A stretch of 64,000 nucleotides of DNA from Chaenocephalus aceratus (lineage: Eukaryota; Chordata; Actinopteri; Perciformes; Channichthyidae): contig CM043789.1 of the NCBI GenBank assembly GCA_023974075.1, forward strand, positions 38,441,613-38,505,612, in the 5' to 3' direction. Under the pieces are notes generated by a model. The model saw nothing but the letters and a program-made list of their open reading frames with translations. It was not told the origin of the DNA and ran no database searches. Positions 10,553 through 21,300 of the stretch are shown piece after piece (the first letter of the stretch is position 1; each line of letters begins with the position of its first letter). A program made the position numbers and the translations under genes.

Positions 10553-11922
10553 TATGCCGTCCAATTAGGCACTGTTGTTGCCTTATCCTAGGTTTGTAAC
10601 CCTCCTATTGTCTTCGTTTCCCCCCCTTACTTTGGTGTTCATGGTCAAATTTGGTTTTTACACTTAGAAAGTGGTTCGGAAAAGACACTGGACGTATTTT
10701 CTACTATTTGACTATAAGCATATGACTATTTGTAGCTCTGCCTTCCCCTCAGACAAAGCATGTAAAGTGGGGCTCACTCGCCGCCCCTTAGTTTACTTGA
10801 TTAGTTCAGCTCGATTCCTTGATGCCTAAATGGGATCATGATTATCTTATTTGATCCAAAAGACACCCAGCAATTGAGCCTGGAAAGCGTTTTAGTGTTT
10901 GACCAAACATCAGACTACACCAACAACTTTTATTAGTTTCTGACTATGGAAAAGTGGGGAAAGCAGCAACAATTCCAAACTACAATATTTTGAACTATCT
11001 CTTCAACCAAATAAAACACATGTAGGCTTGGATATGTGATCTTCTTTTGATAACTAATGTAAGAACTAATACAAAAAAATGTATTCCTTCCATTGGCCCT
11101 TCAATAGTGTTTTATTGTCAGATAGTTTATAGATTTTTTTTTTATCTTTATGGTCAACTTGTATATTTTCTACATTTTAATACTGTTTTATTTCTATTTT
11201 GAGATGTTTAAAGCGTAACATTTTTTATTTCTACTCTTTAATTTCTACATTTTGATTTTAGCTGCAACGCAAACATTTCCCAATTTGGCATCAATAAAGT
11301 ACATCTTATCTTATATTATCTTATTAACTGATCCTCCACCGAAGCAGTTTTGAGCCCTTGGTGTTCTCCGAACTCATTACCGCTTTCAGAATAAACCAAG
11401 ACGAGTAAAGCCAACAGATAACACCAATGATCAGGATTGAATTATTCCCTTAAAGGAGCCTATTATTTATTTAAGTGAAAATATATAATAAAACTCATGC
11501 AAAAACAACACAAAATGACTTAATGTGTGTCAAAACAGAAATTAAATTAAAAAGTGTTATATTTCCCTTGATTTCTTCTTATTTTACTGTAACTGTTATT
11601 TAGGCCACTTATCCTGACTATATAGGCCACAGATAATTATTTATGTCACGGGACGAACAAGCTTTTCGGGCCTTTCCTGCTGTTTGGTTGTACCATCCTT
11701 CCGGAAACGTTAGCATCTCCAGCTTTGCCCTTGGCATGAGGAGCATGACGTGCTCTGCAGGATCAAAGCGGGGTCTGAAAATCCTGTGTTCTGATGTGAA
11801 CTCTCTATCCGGAGGGATTAAAGGGCCTGACATTCAGGGCAGCGACTGTCACTATTATAGTTCTGTGGATCACTCCTTGTCCAATAAAGCTGCTTTAGCA
11901 CACCTATTATATCACTACAATA
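10553..11922. other. Intergenic DNA without recognised genes
   Basis: AT-rich sequence between two Tc1-type insertions. A small retroelement-like end (gcatcaataaagtacatctt, near 11288) is the only recognisable feature. Confidence 0.5.
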
Positions 11923-11924
11923 TA

Positions 11925-12737
11925 CACTGAACAAAAATATAAACGCAACACTTTTGTTTTTGCTCCCATTTTTCATGAGATGAGCTCAAAGATCTAAAAC
12001 ATTTTCTATATACACAAAATAACCATTTCTCTCAAATATTGTTCACAAATCTGAAAAAATCTGTGATAGTGAGCACTTCTCCTTTCCCGAGATAATCCAT
12101 CCCACCTCACAGGTGTGGCATATCAAGATGCTGATTAGACAGCATGATTATTGCACAGGTGTGCCTTAGGCTGGCCACAATAAAAGGCCACTCTGAAACG
12201 TGCAGTTTTGCTTTATTGGGGGGGTCTGGGGGGGTCCGAAAACCAGTCAGTATCTGTTGTTAGGGTAGGGTAATGTTGTGAATCGAGTGGCCTGTGTTCG
12301 TCGTCCATAGCATACGCCTGCCCATACCATAACCCCACCACCACCATGGGCCACTCGATTCACAACATTAAACATTACCCTATCCCTAATCCTACCCCTC
12401 ACACCAGATACTGCCTGGTTTTCGGACCCCCCCAGACCCCCCCAATAAAGCAAAACTGCACGTTTCAGAGTGGCCTTTTATTGTGGCCAGCCTAAGGCAC
12501 ACCTGTGCAATAATCATGCTGTCTAATCAGCATCTTGATATGCCACACCTGTGAGGTGGGATGGATTATCTCGGCAAAGGAGAAGTGCTCACTATCACAG
12601 ATTTTTTCAGATTTGTGAACAATATTTGAGAGAAATGGTTATTTTGTGTATATAGAAAATGTTTTAGATCTTTGAGTTCATCTCATGAAAAATGGGAGCA
12701 AAAACAAAAGTGTTGCGTTTATATTTTTGTTCACGTG
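11925..12737. mobile_element. Tc1-derived foldback element, long-arm copy
   Basis: The ends cactgaacaaaaatataaac and gtttatatttttgttcacgtg are inverted repeats flanked by TA. They match a Tc1 family known in teleosts and lampreys. The two arms are near-perfect inverted copies of about 320 bp (11925-12246 and 12418-12737), with a short unique core. The core, on the minus strand, encodes [20 protein letters not shown], a transposase fragment. Most of the transposase is gone, so this is a non-autonomous derivative. Confidence 0.92.
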
Positions 12738-13181
12738 TAGAACAATTGCAGATGGACCAATTGATCTAGCTTATGTATTTCTATTCTTTGGAGCTACTTA
12801 AAACGCTTTTAAAACACAAGCATTCACATAAACATATGGCAGATATACAGTACGTGTAGACATTAGACATTACACTCACACAAGAAAAATCAAGTTGATG
12901 CACATTTCTGCTGCATTTGTCTTGATTTTACAAATGTATTTATATTCAGGGAACAACTTGAAATGAGAGTAAAAGTTTTTCAATGTGGAATAAACCTCTG
13001 CATTAAAAGGTATAAGAAAATCTAAAGTGGTTTGAAGATGAAGTAATTTCATTCACATTTTCTGTGTAGCTTTATTGCTTGTTTTGTATACTATAGAAAT
13101 ATAGAAATAGACAATATTGCTCCCGGCAGGTCTCAATAAAAGTAAATGACGGCTCAAAATTGCGCTTATGTCTAAATCACC

Positions 13182-13373
13182 TAATCCTCAGTTGAACGGA
13201 GTAGACGTATATCCGCTTTCAACCAGGATTATTTTGGCATTTTGTGTCTTAAGCTAATGCTTTTAATTACAGTTCAAACAAGTTTGCTTATCTGCTTTGG
13301 TTTCACTGCCAAGTAGCGCAGTTAACCAAACCACCTAATCCTATCAGAGGTCTATGAAGCACAGGTATAAAAG
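13182..13373 (+). promoter_or_regulatory. lws proximal promoter: CRX/OTX sites and TATA box
   Basis: TAATCC motifs (the CRX/OTX consensus) occur at 13182-13187 and 13336-13341, with GGATTA, the same site inverted, at 13226-13231. TATAAAAG lies at 13366-13373, 84 bp before the lws ATG, which leaves room for a short 5'UTR. This arrangement is typical of cone opsin promoters. Occupancy is inferred. Confidence 0.7.
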
Positions 13374-13456
13374 CTAAAGTGAGACGTGTTGCACAATTCG
13401 TTGAAGGAGGTTGCAAGTGAAAGTTTAGCTGCTGAGGTCCTCCCTCTACGATCACT

Positions 13457-15679
13457 ATGGCAGAAGAGTGGGGAAAACAGGTATTTTCAGCCAGGCGACA
13501 CGAAGATTCAACAAGAGGATCTGCCTTCGCTTACACAAACAGCAATCATACCAAAGGTACAGTTTTTTGTCTTATTTTTAGCAATACAATGGTGTTGTAT
13601 CGTCTACCAAAAGAAGCTAAACCATATGTAAGGATTTGTTGATTTTTGAAGGGTTTTCTGACTTCTGTCATTTTTAAAGCAACTTGGTTGAACTTATTTG
13701 AATTGAATTGTTCATTTAAAATGTAGCCATCCATCCATCCATCCATCTTCTCCCGCTTATCCGTGGTCGGGTCGCGGGGGTAGCAGCTACAGCAGAGAGC
13801 CCCAAACTTTCTTTTCCCTGGCGACATCAACCAGCTCTGACTGGGGGGTCCCAAGGCGCTCCCAGGCCAGCGAAGAGATATAATCCCTCCACCTGGTCCT
13901 AGGTCTACCCCTTGGTCTCTTCCCAGCTGGACGTGCCTGGAACACCTCCCTAGGGAGGCGCCCAGGTGGCATCCTAACTAGGTGCCCGAACCACCTCAAC
14001 TGGCTTCTTTCGACGCGAAGGAGGAGCGGCTCAACTCCGAGTCCCTCCCTGATGACCGAACTTCTCACCTTATCTCTAAGGGAGACACCAGCCACCCTGC
14101 GGAGAAAACCCATCTCGGCCGATTGTATCCGCGATCTTGTTCTTTCGGTCATTAAAATGTAGCGTTCCAACAAAATTGACAGTTTGACCGATGAAACAGT
14201 TGAACATTTCTCAATGTACTATTAGTATTCATGTTTATTTGACATTGACAATAGATTGAGAGTACAACGTTTATTGGACTACATGAGATTCAAAACTGTA
14301 AGACTAAATACCAGATTGCTTTTTCCCCCTTTCAGATCCCTTTGAGGGTCCCAATTACCACATTGCTCCAAGATGGGTTTACAATCTTTCAACGCTCTGG
14401 ATGTTAGTTGTGGTTGTGTTATCAGTCTTCACCAACGGTCTCGTCTTGGTGGCCACAGCAAAGTTCAAGAAACTCCAACACCCTCTGAACTGGATCTTGG
14501 TCAATCTTGCAATTGCTGATCTTGGAGAGACTGTTTTCGCCAGCACCATCAGTGTATGCAACCAGTATTTTGGTTACTTCATTCTTGGACACCCAATGTG
14601 CGTCTTTGAGGGCTACACTGTCTCGGTTTGTGGTAAGTGCTCACAATATTTCCTCTATGGTTAAGAAGATTGTTTGGAAAGAGAGTTTTCTTTGTGTCAC
14701 ATATGTTATCAGGCTTAAATACCTTCACTGAGTGTCCTTATTTCTTCACACAGGGATTGCTGCTCTCTGGTCCCTGACTATCATCTCCTGGGAGAGATGG
14801 GTAGTTGTGTGCAAACCTTTTGGAAACGTCAAGTTTGATGCAAAATGGGCCACAGGTGGAATATTGTTCTCCTGGATCTGGGCAGCAGTATGGTGCTCCC
14901 CCCCCATCTTTGGATGGAGCAGGTAGCCTGATTATATTTTACCTAAAAAAACATGACGTTTAAATCAATCATAAGAACCTTAAACTTATAATGTTCCTAA
15001 ATCAGGTACTGGCCTCATGGACTGAAGACTTCCTGTGGACCTGATGTATTCAGTGGAAGTGAAGACCCTGGAGTCCAGTCCTACATGATTGTTCTCATGA
15101 TCACATGCTGTTTTATTCCGTTGGCAATCATCCTCCTATGCTACCTTGCAGTCTGGATGGCTATCCGTGCCGTGAGTTCTCTCACCAACAGTCGTATATG
15201 TCAAGTAGATCGCAGCCTGACAGAATCTAACACTGTGTTGATTTGTTGATCACAGGTTGCCCTGCAGCAGAAGGAATCAGAGTCAACCCAGAAAGCTGAG
15301 AGGGATGTATCCAGAATGGTCGTTGTCATGATAGTAGCGTATATAGTCTGTTGGGGACCTTACACATTATTCGCCTGCTTTTCCGCGGCTAACCCTGGAT
15401 ATGCCTTCCACCCTCTGGCTGCTGCCCTGCCCGCATACTTTGCCAAGAGCGCCACCATCTACAACCCAGTTATCTATGTCTTTATGAACCGACAGGTGGG
15501 TACAACAGTCACATTTTGTCTCTGTTTAAATCAGATGTGTTTTGTTTACAATTGCTAACATTTTTTAAAACAAATTTCAGTTCCGTACATGCATCATGCA
15601 GCTCTTTGGAAAAGAAGCAGATGATGGATCTGAAGTGTCCAGTTCAAAGACAGAAGTCTCCTCTGTGGCTCCGGCATAA
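13457..15679 (+). CDS. lws: Long-wavelength-sensitive (red) cone opsin, complete
   Basis: Six exons: 13457-13556, 14336-14632, 14754-14922, 15006-15171, 15256-15495 and 15581-15679. They give 1,071 coding bases and 356 residues with no frame break; the exon lengths 297, 169, 166 and 240 are the canonical ones for LWS. It starts [18 protein letters not shown] and ends [13 protein letters not shown]. The seven-helix fold, the ERW motif after TM3 and the retinal lysine in [13 protein letters not shown] are present. The chloride-binding H and K lie in [10 protein letters not shown]. At the five sites that set LWS tuning (human numbering) the residues are S180, H197, Y277, T285 and A308, the full red-shifted set. 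By the published five-site rule this predicts absorbance near 560 nm. The gene acts in cone outer segments through transducin. An AATAAA lies at 15887-15892. Intron 1 carries a LINE fragment. Confidence 0.98.
13726..14157 (-). mobile_element. Non-LTR retrotransposon 3' fragment in lws intron 1
   Basis: The minus strand encodes the C-terminal tail of a fish LINE ORF, with [20 protein letters not shown] and [15 protein letters not shown]. It ends in an ATGG tetranucleotide tail (ccatccatccatccat on the plus strand at about 13727-13746). Such short-repeat tails mark retroposed 3' ends. The reading frame is open over about 128 codons but truncated at its 5' end. Confidence 0.9.
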
Positions 15680-15886
15680 AGCTCTTGAAGTTCTCCTTTT
15701 TGGAAAAACAAAACTGAGAACCATTGTGAATTGTACAGTAAATATATATTGTTTCATCTTCCTTTTTTTTCTTCTTTTTTTTTTTAGCAAATATAGCTTT
15801 CTGCAAAAGACAAAAACACAACAGAAACAACATATATACATATAAAAAGAAATTAATCATTATATGAATGGTCTTTTTCAGATGAA

Positions 15887-15892
15887 AATAAA
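15887..15892 (+). terminator. Polyadenylation signal of lws
   Basis: AATAAA lies 208 bp after the lws stop codon, the first canonical hexamer downstream. Confidence 0.65.
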
Positions 15893-16362
15893 AAGAATAT
15901 CAAGTATGTTGAACAGTTTCCTTCTGTGATTTTTTAAACTACCGGTTCACATTAGAGGAGATTAGATACCATTTTCCTTATCAGTGGTGTTACTGTTACT
16001 GTAAGATACCTTGCTAACATTTCAAAATGTAACCCTAAAAATAAGAGCTATGGGGTAGCCCCAGATTGCACATCTTGGTATCAGTTCTTAAGAAATGGCT
16101 TTAAAGAAACACAAAAGAAAAGATACTTGATTGAAGTCGGCGTCCGAAATGATCTTTATTCTTCATTCAGCATTAAGACAAACCTTTCAACAAGTGAAAC
16201 ATTGTTTTAAAAAATGAGAAAAAAGCAACATGTCTGTTTGAATGTTTTAAAATGTATTGTTACAATAACTAGTTAAACCTGTAATTAAAGGTAATCAGTT
16301 ATCTGAATATCAAAACAAAAAAGTGACCTGATTACTTTTACTTTCTTACTTTCACTGTTACA

Positions 16363-16637
16363 CTCAGAGCTCCAACACATTGTACATAATGGGCTAAGGG
16401 GCGGGACATCTCTAAACGGTTGACCAATCACAACAGAGCCGGCCAGCTAACCAATCAGAGCAGACTGGGCTCTGGTTTCAGACAGAGGGTGAAAAGAGGT
16501 GCTGCAGCAAAATAAAGACATTTTTGAGGCACAGAATATATGAGCCTAAGCATAATATGTCCTCTATAACATCATGGGGATGTGCTGCTTGGAGGCATAA
16601 CATACAAATATGAAAATTAACATAATAAGGCCCCTTT
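16363..16637 (-). mobile_element. MITE family A copy, truncated
   Basis: On the minus strand it begins next to TTAA with aggggcc and contains the block ctctgtctgaaaccagagcc and the paired ccaatcagagc/tgattggtca motifs. The same blocks occur at 21510-21850 and 37129-37565. The distal end is missing. Confidence 0.75.
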
Positions 16638-16724
16638 AATATAAATCAGTAACATGGTATTTCAGTACGCTTTTTTGTAGGATTGTCAGGGATATATATA
16701 TATATAAAAACAAAGCATTATACA

Positions 16725-16894
16725 TTACATGTTACTTGTTAGACGCTTTTATCCAAAGTGACTTACATACATTCAGTACTGTGGGCAAGAGCAATTTGGG
16801 GTGAAGTGTCTTGCCCAGGGACACAACGACATGCTTACTGCAGTGGCGCACTAAGTTCAGCGCACACAGCGAACCACTGAGCCGCAGCCTCTCC

Positions 16895-16895
<1 letters not shown>
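16725..16895 (-). repeat. tRNA-derived SINE with L2-type tail
   Basis: Reverse-complement relative of the SINE at 1579-1750, with agacgcttttatccaaagtg, the gggtgaagtgtcttgcccag block and the tRNA-like head near 16850-16890. Confidence 0.85.

Positions 16896-16897
<2 letters not shown>

Positions 16898-16934
<37 letters not shown>
16898..16934. repeat. (ATT)n microsatellite
   Basis: About a dozen TTA/ATT units follow the SINE directly. Confidence 0.95.
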
Positions 16935-16935
<1 letters not shown>

Positions 16936-17711
16936 GGGCTCCTTTTAATAGCCAGCATTAAGCCTAGTACAGGTAGACACATGTCATGATAACTGAGCCT
17001 AAAATCTGTGAGCCAGTCTCAGATCTGATACCTCACTGCTGTAAAGTAACTAATTACATTTCCTCAACTACTGTACTTAAGTACAATTTTGAGAGACTTG
17101 TATTTTTCTTAACTATTTCAGTGTGTTGCTACTTTTGTACTTCTACCCTGCAGATTTCAATTGCATGGGTAGAAACACTTAAATAAGGCTTTAGTCACAC
17201 CTGGAGTTCAATTCTCAAGCTGCAGTATACAAATTAATTAAACTAACTGCACCTTTACCATCTTTGATAACACATTAATGCATCAACAATTATAATCAAG
17301 ACATAACATATATATTATTCAGAAATGTGCTAATTTGCATAATGAGTACTTCAACCACAGCATCGTTATGGCATCATAAAGTGGCCATTTTCAGACAGGT
17401 TTTTATATAAATGGATCAGGACAAAAAGTGAGCGAATCTTTTTTCCTGAAACTTTCAGAGTCTCTTTACATGTTTATGTATAAAATACATGACAACGTTT
17501 AATGTAAGAGAGTATTCCTACACTCAGATCTTCTACTTTACTTCAGTACAAGATCTGAGTTTTCCCTGCCAATTGTTCTACGCAGTTTGGGAACCATGGT
17601 ATTTTATTTTGAAATGCATGCAGCCGGATGTTGTCTGGGGGACGTCATTGTTTGTGCGACGCTGCTGCCTCTTCCCTTACACGTGAAGTCAGTGAAGTCG
17701 TTGGTGAAATC

Positions 17712-18320
17712 ATGGCTAAAACTAGTACGTATTTCATTAAACTTGACTCCATGTGTTCACTCGCTTATTATTCTAATATTTGTATAGTTTTAACTGTATT
17801 GTGTCATTACTTGCAGAACAAAGAAAGAACAAGCGTCTTGACTTCATGGGGAAATTTAAGGTAAGCGTGTCCGGGCTAATGGCTAACCTGATGGAGTCAA
17901 AACATGCTGATGAAGAAACATAATAATGTCCTAGCTAACCTCATTCCCATATTCGGCTTTTATTTAGCATTCAGATGCGTCAGTGTCACTGTGCATATAA
18001 TTCGTAAAACAGAAGTACTCAGATCTTCTACTTAAATAAAAGTATAAGTACCAGAGTGTAGGAATACTCTGTTACAAGTACAAGACCTGTATTAATTAAC
18101 ATTTACTCAAGGTTCAAGGTTCTAGGCTTTTATTGGTCATACGTGCATAGCTACAGTGTAATTATGACGATGGAAATCTTAGGTCACAGGCTCCTCCGAC
18201 AGTGCAACACAATAAAACAGAAAAGATAGTGCAAGTAAATAGTAAATACAAAAGGAATAGCATCAAAATATACTTAAAAGTACCAAACATTAAAACTACT
18301 GTTTATGCAGATTGGCCGAC

Positions 18321-18363
<43 letters not shown>

Positions 18364-21300
18364 TTTGATTAATTATTGCTGCATTATTTGTGTTTATCAA
18401 AGCTGGTAAAAGTGCAGCTAGTTTTAATTAATTTGTCTACTGCAGGGTAGTTTGAAAATGTCCTCCAGGTGTTACTAGCCTTATTTATGTGTTGATTATA
18501 TTTCACCTCATTAAACAAAATCTGCAAAGTAACTTAAGGTACTAAATAAATGTAGGGGAGTAAAAGTACACAATTTGCCTCTGAATTGTAGTGGCGGAGA
18601 AGTACAAACTAGCGAAAAACTTGAAATACTCAAGTAAAGTATAAGTCTCTCAAAATTGTACTTGAGTAAATGTACTTAGTTACTTCACACCTCTGATTGC
18701 CAGTAGGAACAGCTTCTTCTTTATGTCAAGTGCACTTAAATGCCTCCAATGAGCTGGAACACACAGTTGTGTTGCTTATTCAAATATATTCTTCCCATTA
18801 TAAATACAATGTTAATATATAGGGTTAGCCCTATTGGAACTGTAACACCTATTCAATAACCACTGAGTAGTAGACTGGAGAGGGCCAAAGAAAGTGCTTC
18901 CCAAAATATTTAAAGCCTAATTACAATGTTGATGGAGTTCAATGATGAAGAAGATTAACTGCAAAAACAATGCATTTCTGTTGTTTGGTTGGGTATGTGG
19001 TTGAGTAAAATTAACACAAGTTGAAAATGAAAACTGGCAAAATAACAAAAAGTATGTAGTGGGTTTTAAACATGAATTAATGCACACAAGTACATATGTA
19101 TTATTACACACATTATATTTTGGATTTATAAACAATAAGCTCAGCTTTGTTTGTTGGCTTGTGACCATCCGTCTTTATCTTGATAATTCCATATAAAATA
19201 AACGGATAATTTTACACTTGTCTTGTTTTCCTGCCTGCAGAAGAAAGATGGAGGAAGCGATGCTTCAGGGCGGCCAAAGAGTTCCGATCAGCACGTCAAA
19301 GAGCAGAGAAAACAAGAAGAAGTCCGGAAGCAAAGGGTGAACACTGGAGATCTTTACCTGTACTGTTGTTCAGGCTACATTGCTGATATTTTAAATAAAT
19401 GTAACAACTCTCTTCATTTGTTAATTCCCTTCTTAGCTTCAAGAACTCCAGGACAGACAGAAAGTCTCTAGAGAACAAGAGCAAATGAAGAGGAGGAATT
19501 TGCAAAGCTTTCAGAGCGACATCATACAGCGGCAGAGAGAGTTTGAGCAGAAGGTAAATGTCTATTGTCTCATGACTATTTAGTGGAATGCAATCATACA
19601 CTGAACAAAAATATAAACGCAACACTTTTGTTTTTGCTCCCATTTTTCATGAGATGAACTCAAAGACCTGTGTTCGTCGTCCATAACATACGCCTGCCCA
19701 TACCATAACCCCACCACCACCATGGGCCACTCGATTCACAACATTACCCTACCCCTCACACCAGATACTGCCTGGTTTTCGGACCCCCCCAGACCCCCCC
19801 AATAAAGCAAAACTGCACGTTTCAGAGTGGCCTTTTATTGTGGCCAGCCTAAGGCACACCTGTGCAATAATCATGCTGTCTAATCAGCATCTTGATATGC
19901 CACACCTGTGAGGTGGGATGGATTATCTCGGCAAAGGAGAAGTGTTCACTATCACAGATTTGTGAACAATATTTGAGAGAAATGGTTATTTTGTGTTTAT
20001 AGAAAATGTTTTAGATCTTTGAGTTCATCATGAAAAATGGGAGCAAAAACAAAAGTGTTGCGTTTATATTTTTGTTCAGTGTAATACCTGCATAGTGCGC
20101 GAATTGCCACTGTAGTGATTTCTGTTTTCTTCTCTGTTTTCACAGGAGTCGGATATGCAGAGTTTGGAGAAAAATGTAAATTTTGAAAATGAGAATTCAA
20201 GAAAGACATATTACAGAGAATTTAAAAAGGTATGTTGTTGTTCAATACATGTGCAACTGACATATATCTGATGAAAGTTACATTTTAGAGACGTACACGT
20301 AGAATTTTTACTTTGCAACTTGAGCAATTTCCTCGTTGTAAATGGACTGTACTTATATAGCGCTTTATCCAGTCTTTTTAAGACCCCCTCAAAGTGCTTT
20401 TACATACATGTCATTCACCCATTCATACAGAGCAGTGTACCTTACTCTAAGACCTAACATTCACACACCGTTAGCCATGCCATTGGGAGCAACTCAGGGT
20501 TAAGTAACTTGCCCAAGGATACATCGACATGTTGACTGCATGGGCTGGGATCGAACCCACAACCTTCTGGTTGAAAGACGACCGCACTCCCTCGCAGCCA
20601 CAGTCGCCCCGTTGTAATAGCTCTCGAAAGTCAAAGATTATTCAAATACACACTAAAGTAAATCAATCAATTGTGTTTCCATCAATTGATTTGCCCACAC
20701 ATGTTGAATCAATAATGTGCACAAACACACACATATATACATTGGATGGTATAGATGTCCTGCCTTATAAATCCTGCTGTTCAGATGTGAGAGATACAGA
20801 ATTGAGAACATACATTGTTTTTATAAAATGAAGGTGGTGGAGGCCTCGGATGTGATTTTGGAAGTTTTGGACGCACGTGACCCGCTGGGCTGCAGGTGTC
20901 CTCAGGTGGAGCAGGCCGTCATTCAGAGCGGAACAAACAAGAAGATAGTTTTGGTGCTTAATAAAATTGGTAAGTTGTTGGTAAGGGATTGTATTTTTAT
21001 TTATTGTGTCAAATACTCAATGCTTGACTTATTTGCCTTTGCTTTGATTAAAGATTTGGTGTCGAAGGAAATCGTGGAGAAGTGGATTAAATATCTTCGT
21101 AACGAGTTCCCCACGTTAGCCTTCAAAGCTTCTACTCAGCAACAAAACAAGAACTTGGTATGGAGTTTAATATTTATATTTTTGCTGTACGAATATGCTG
21201 ATGAAATTCATATCATAAAATCCACGGAATAACATAATTCTGTCCCTCTGTTTCTTGCCATGGACAGAAACGCAGTACCGTTCCAGTGACCCAAGCCACC

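Noticed and set aside
11643..11930. ORFs on both strands near 11620-11930
   Set aside because: No motif, no splice context and no similarity recognised; overlapping antisense frames suggest chance.
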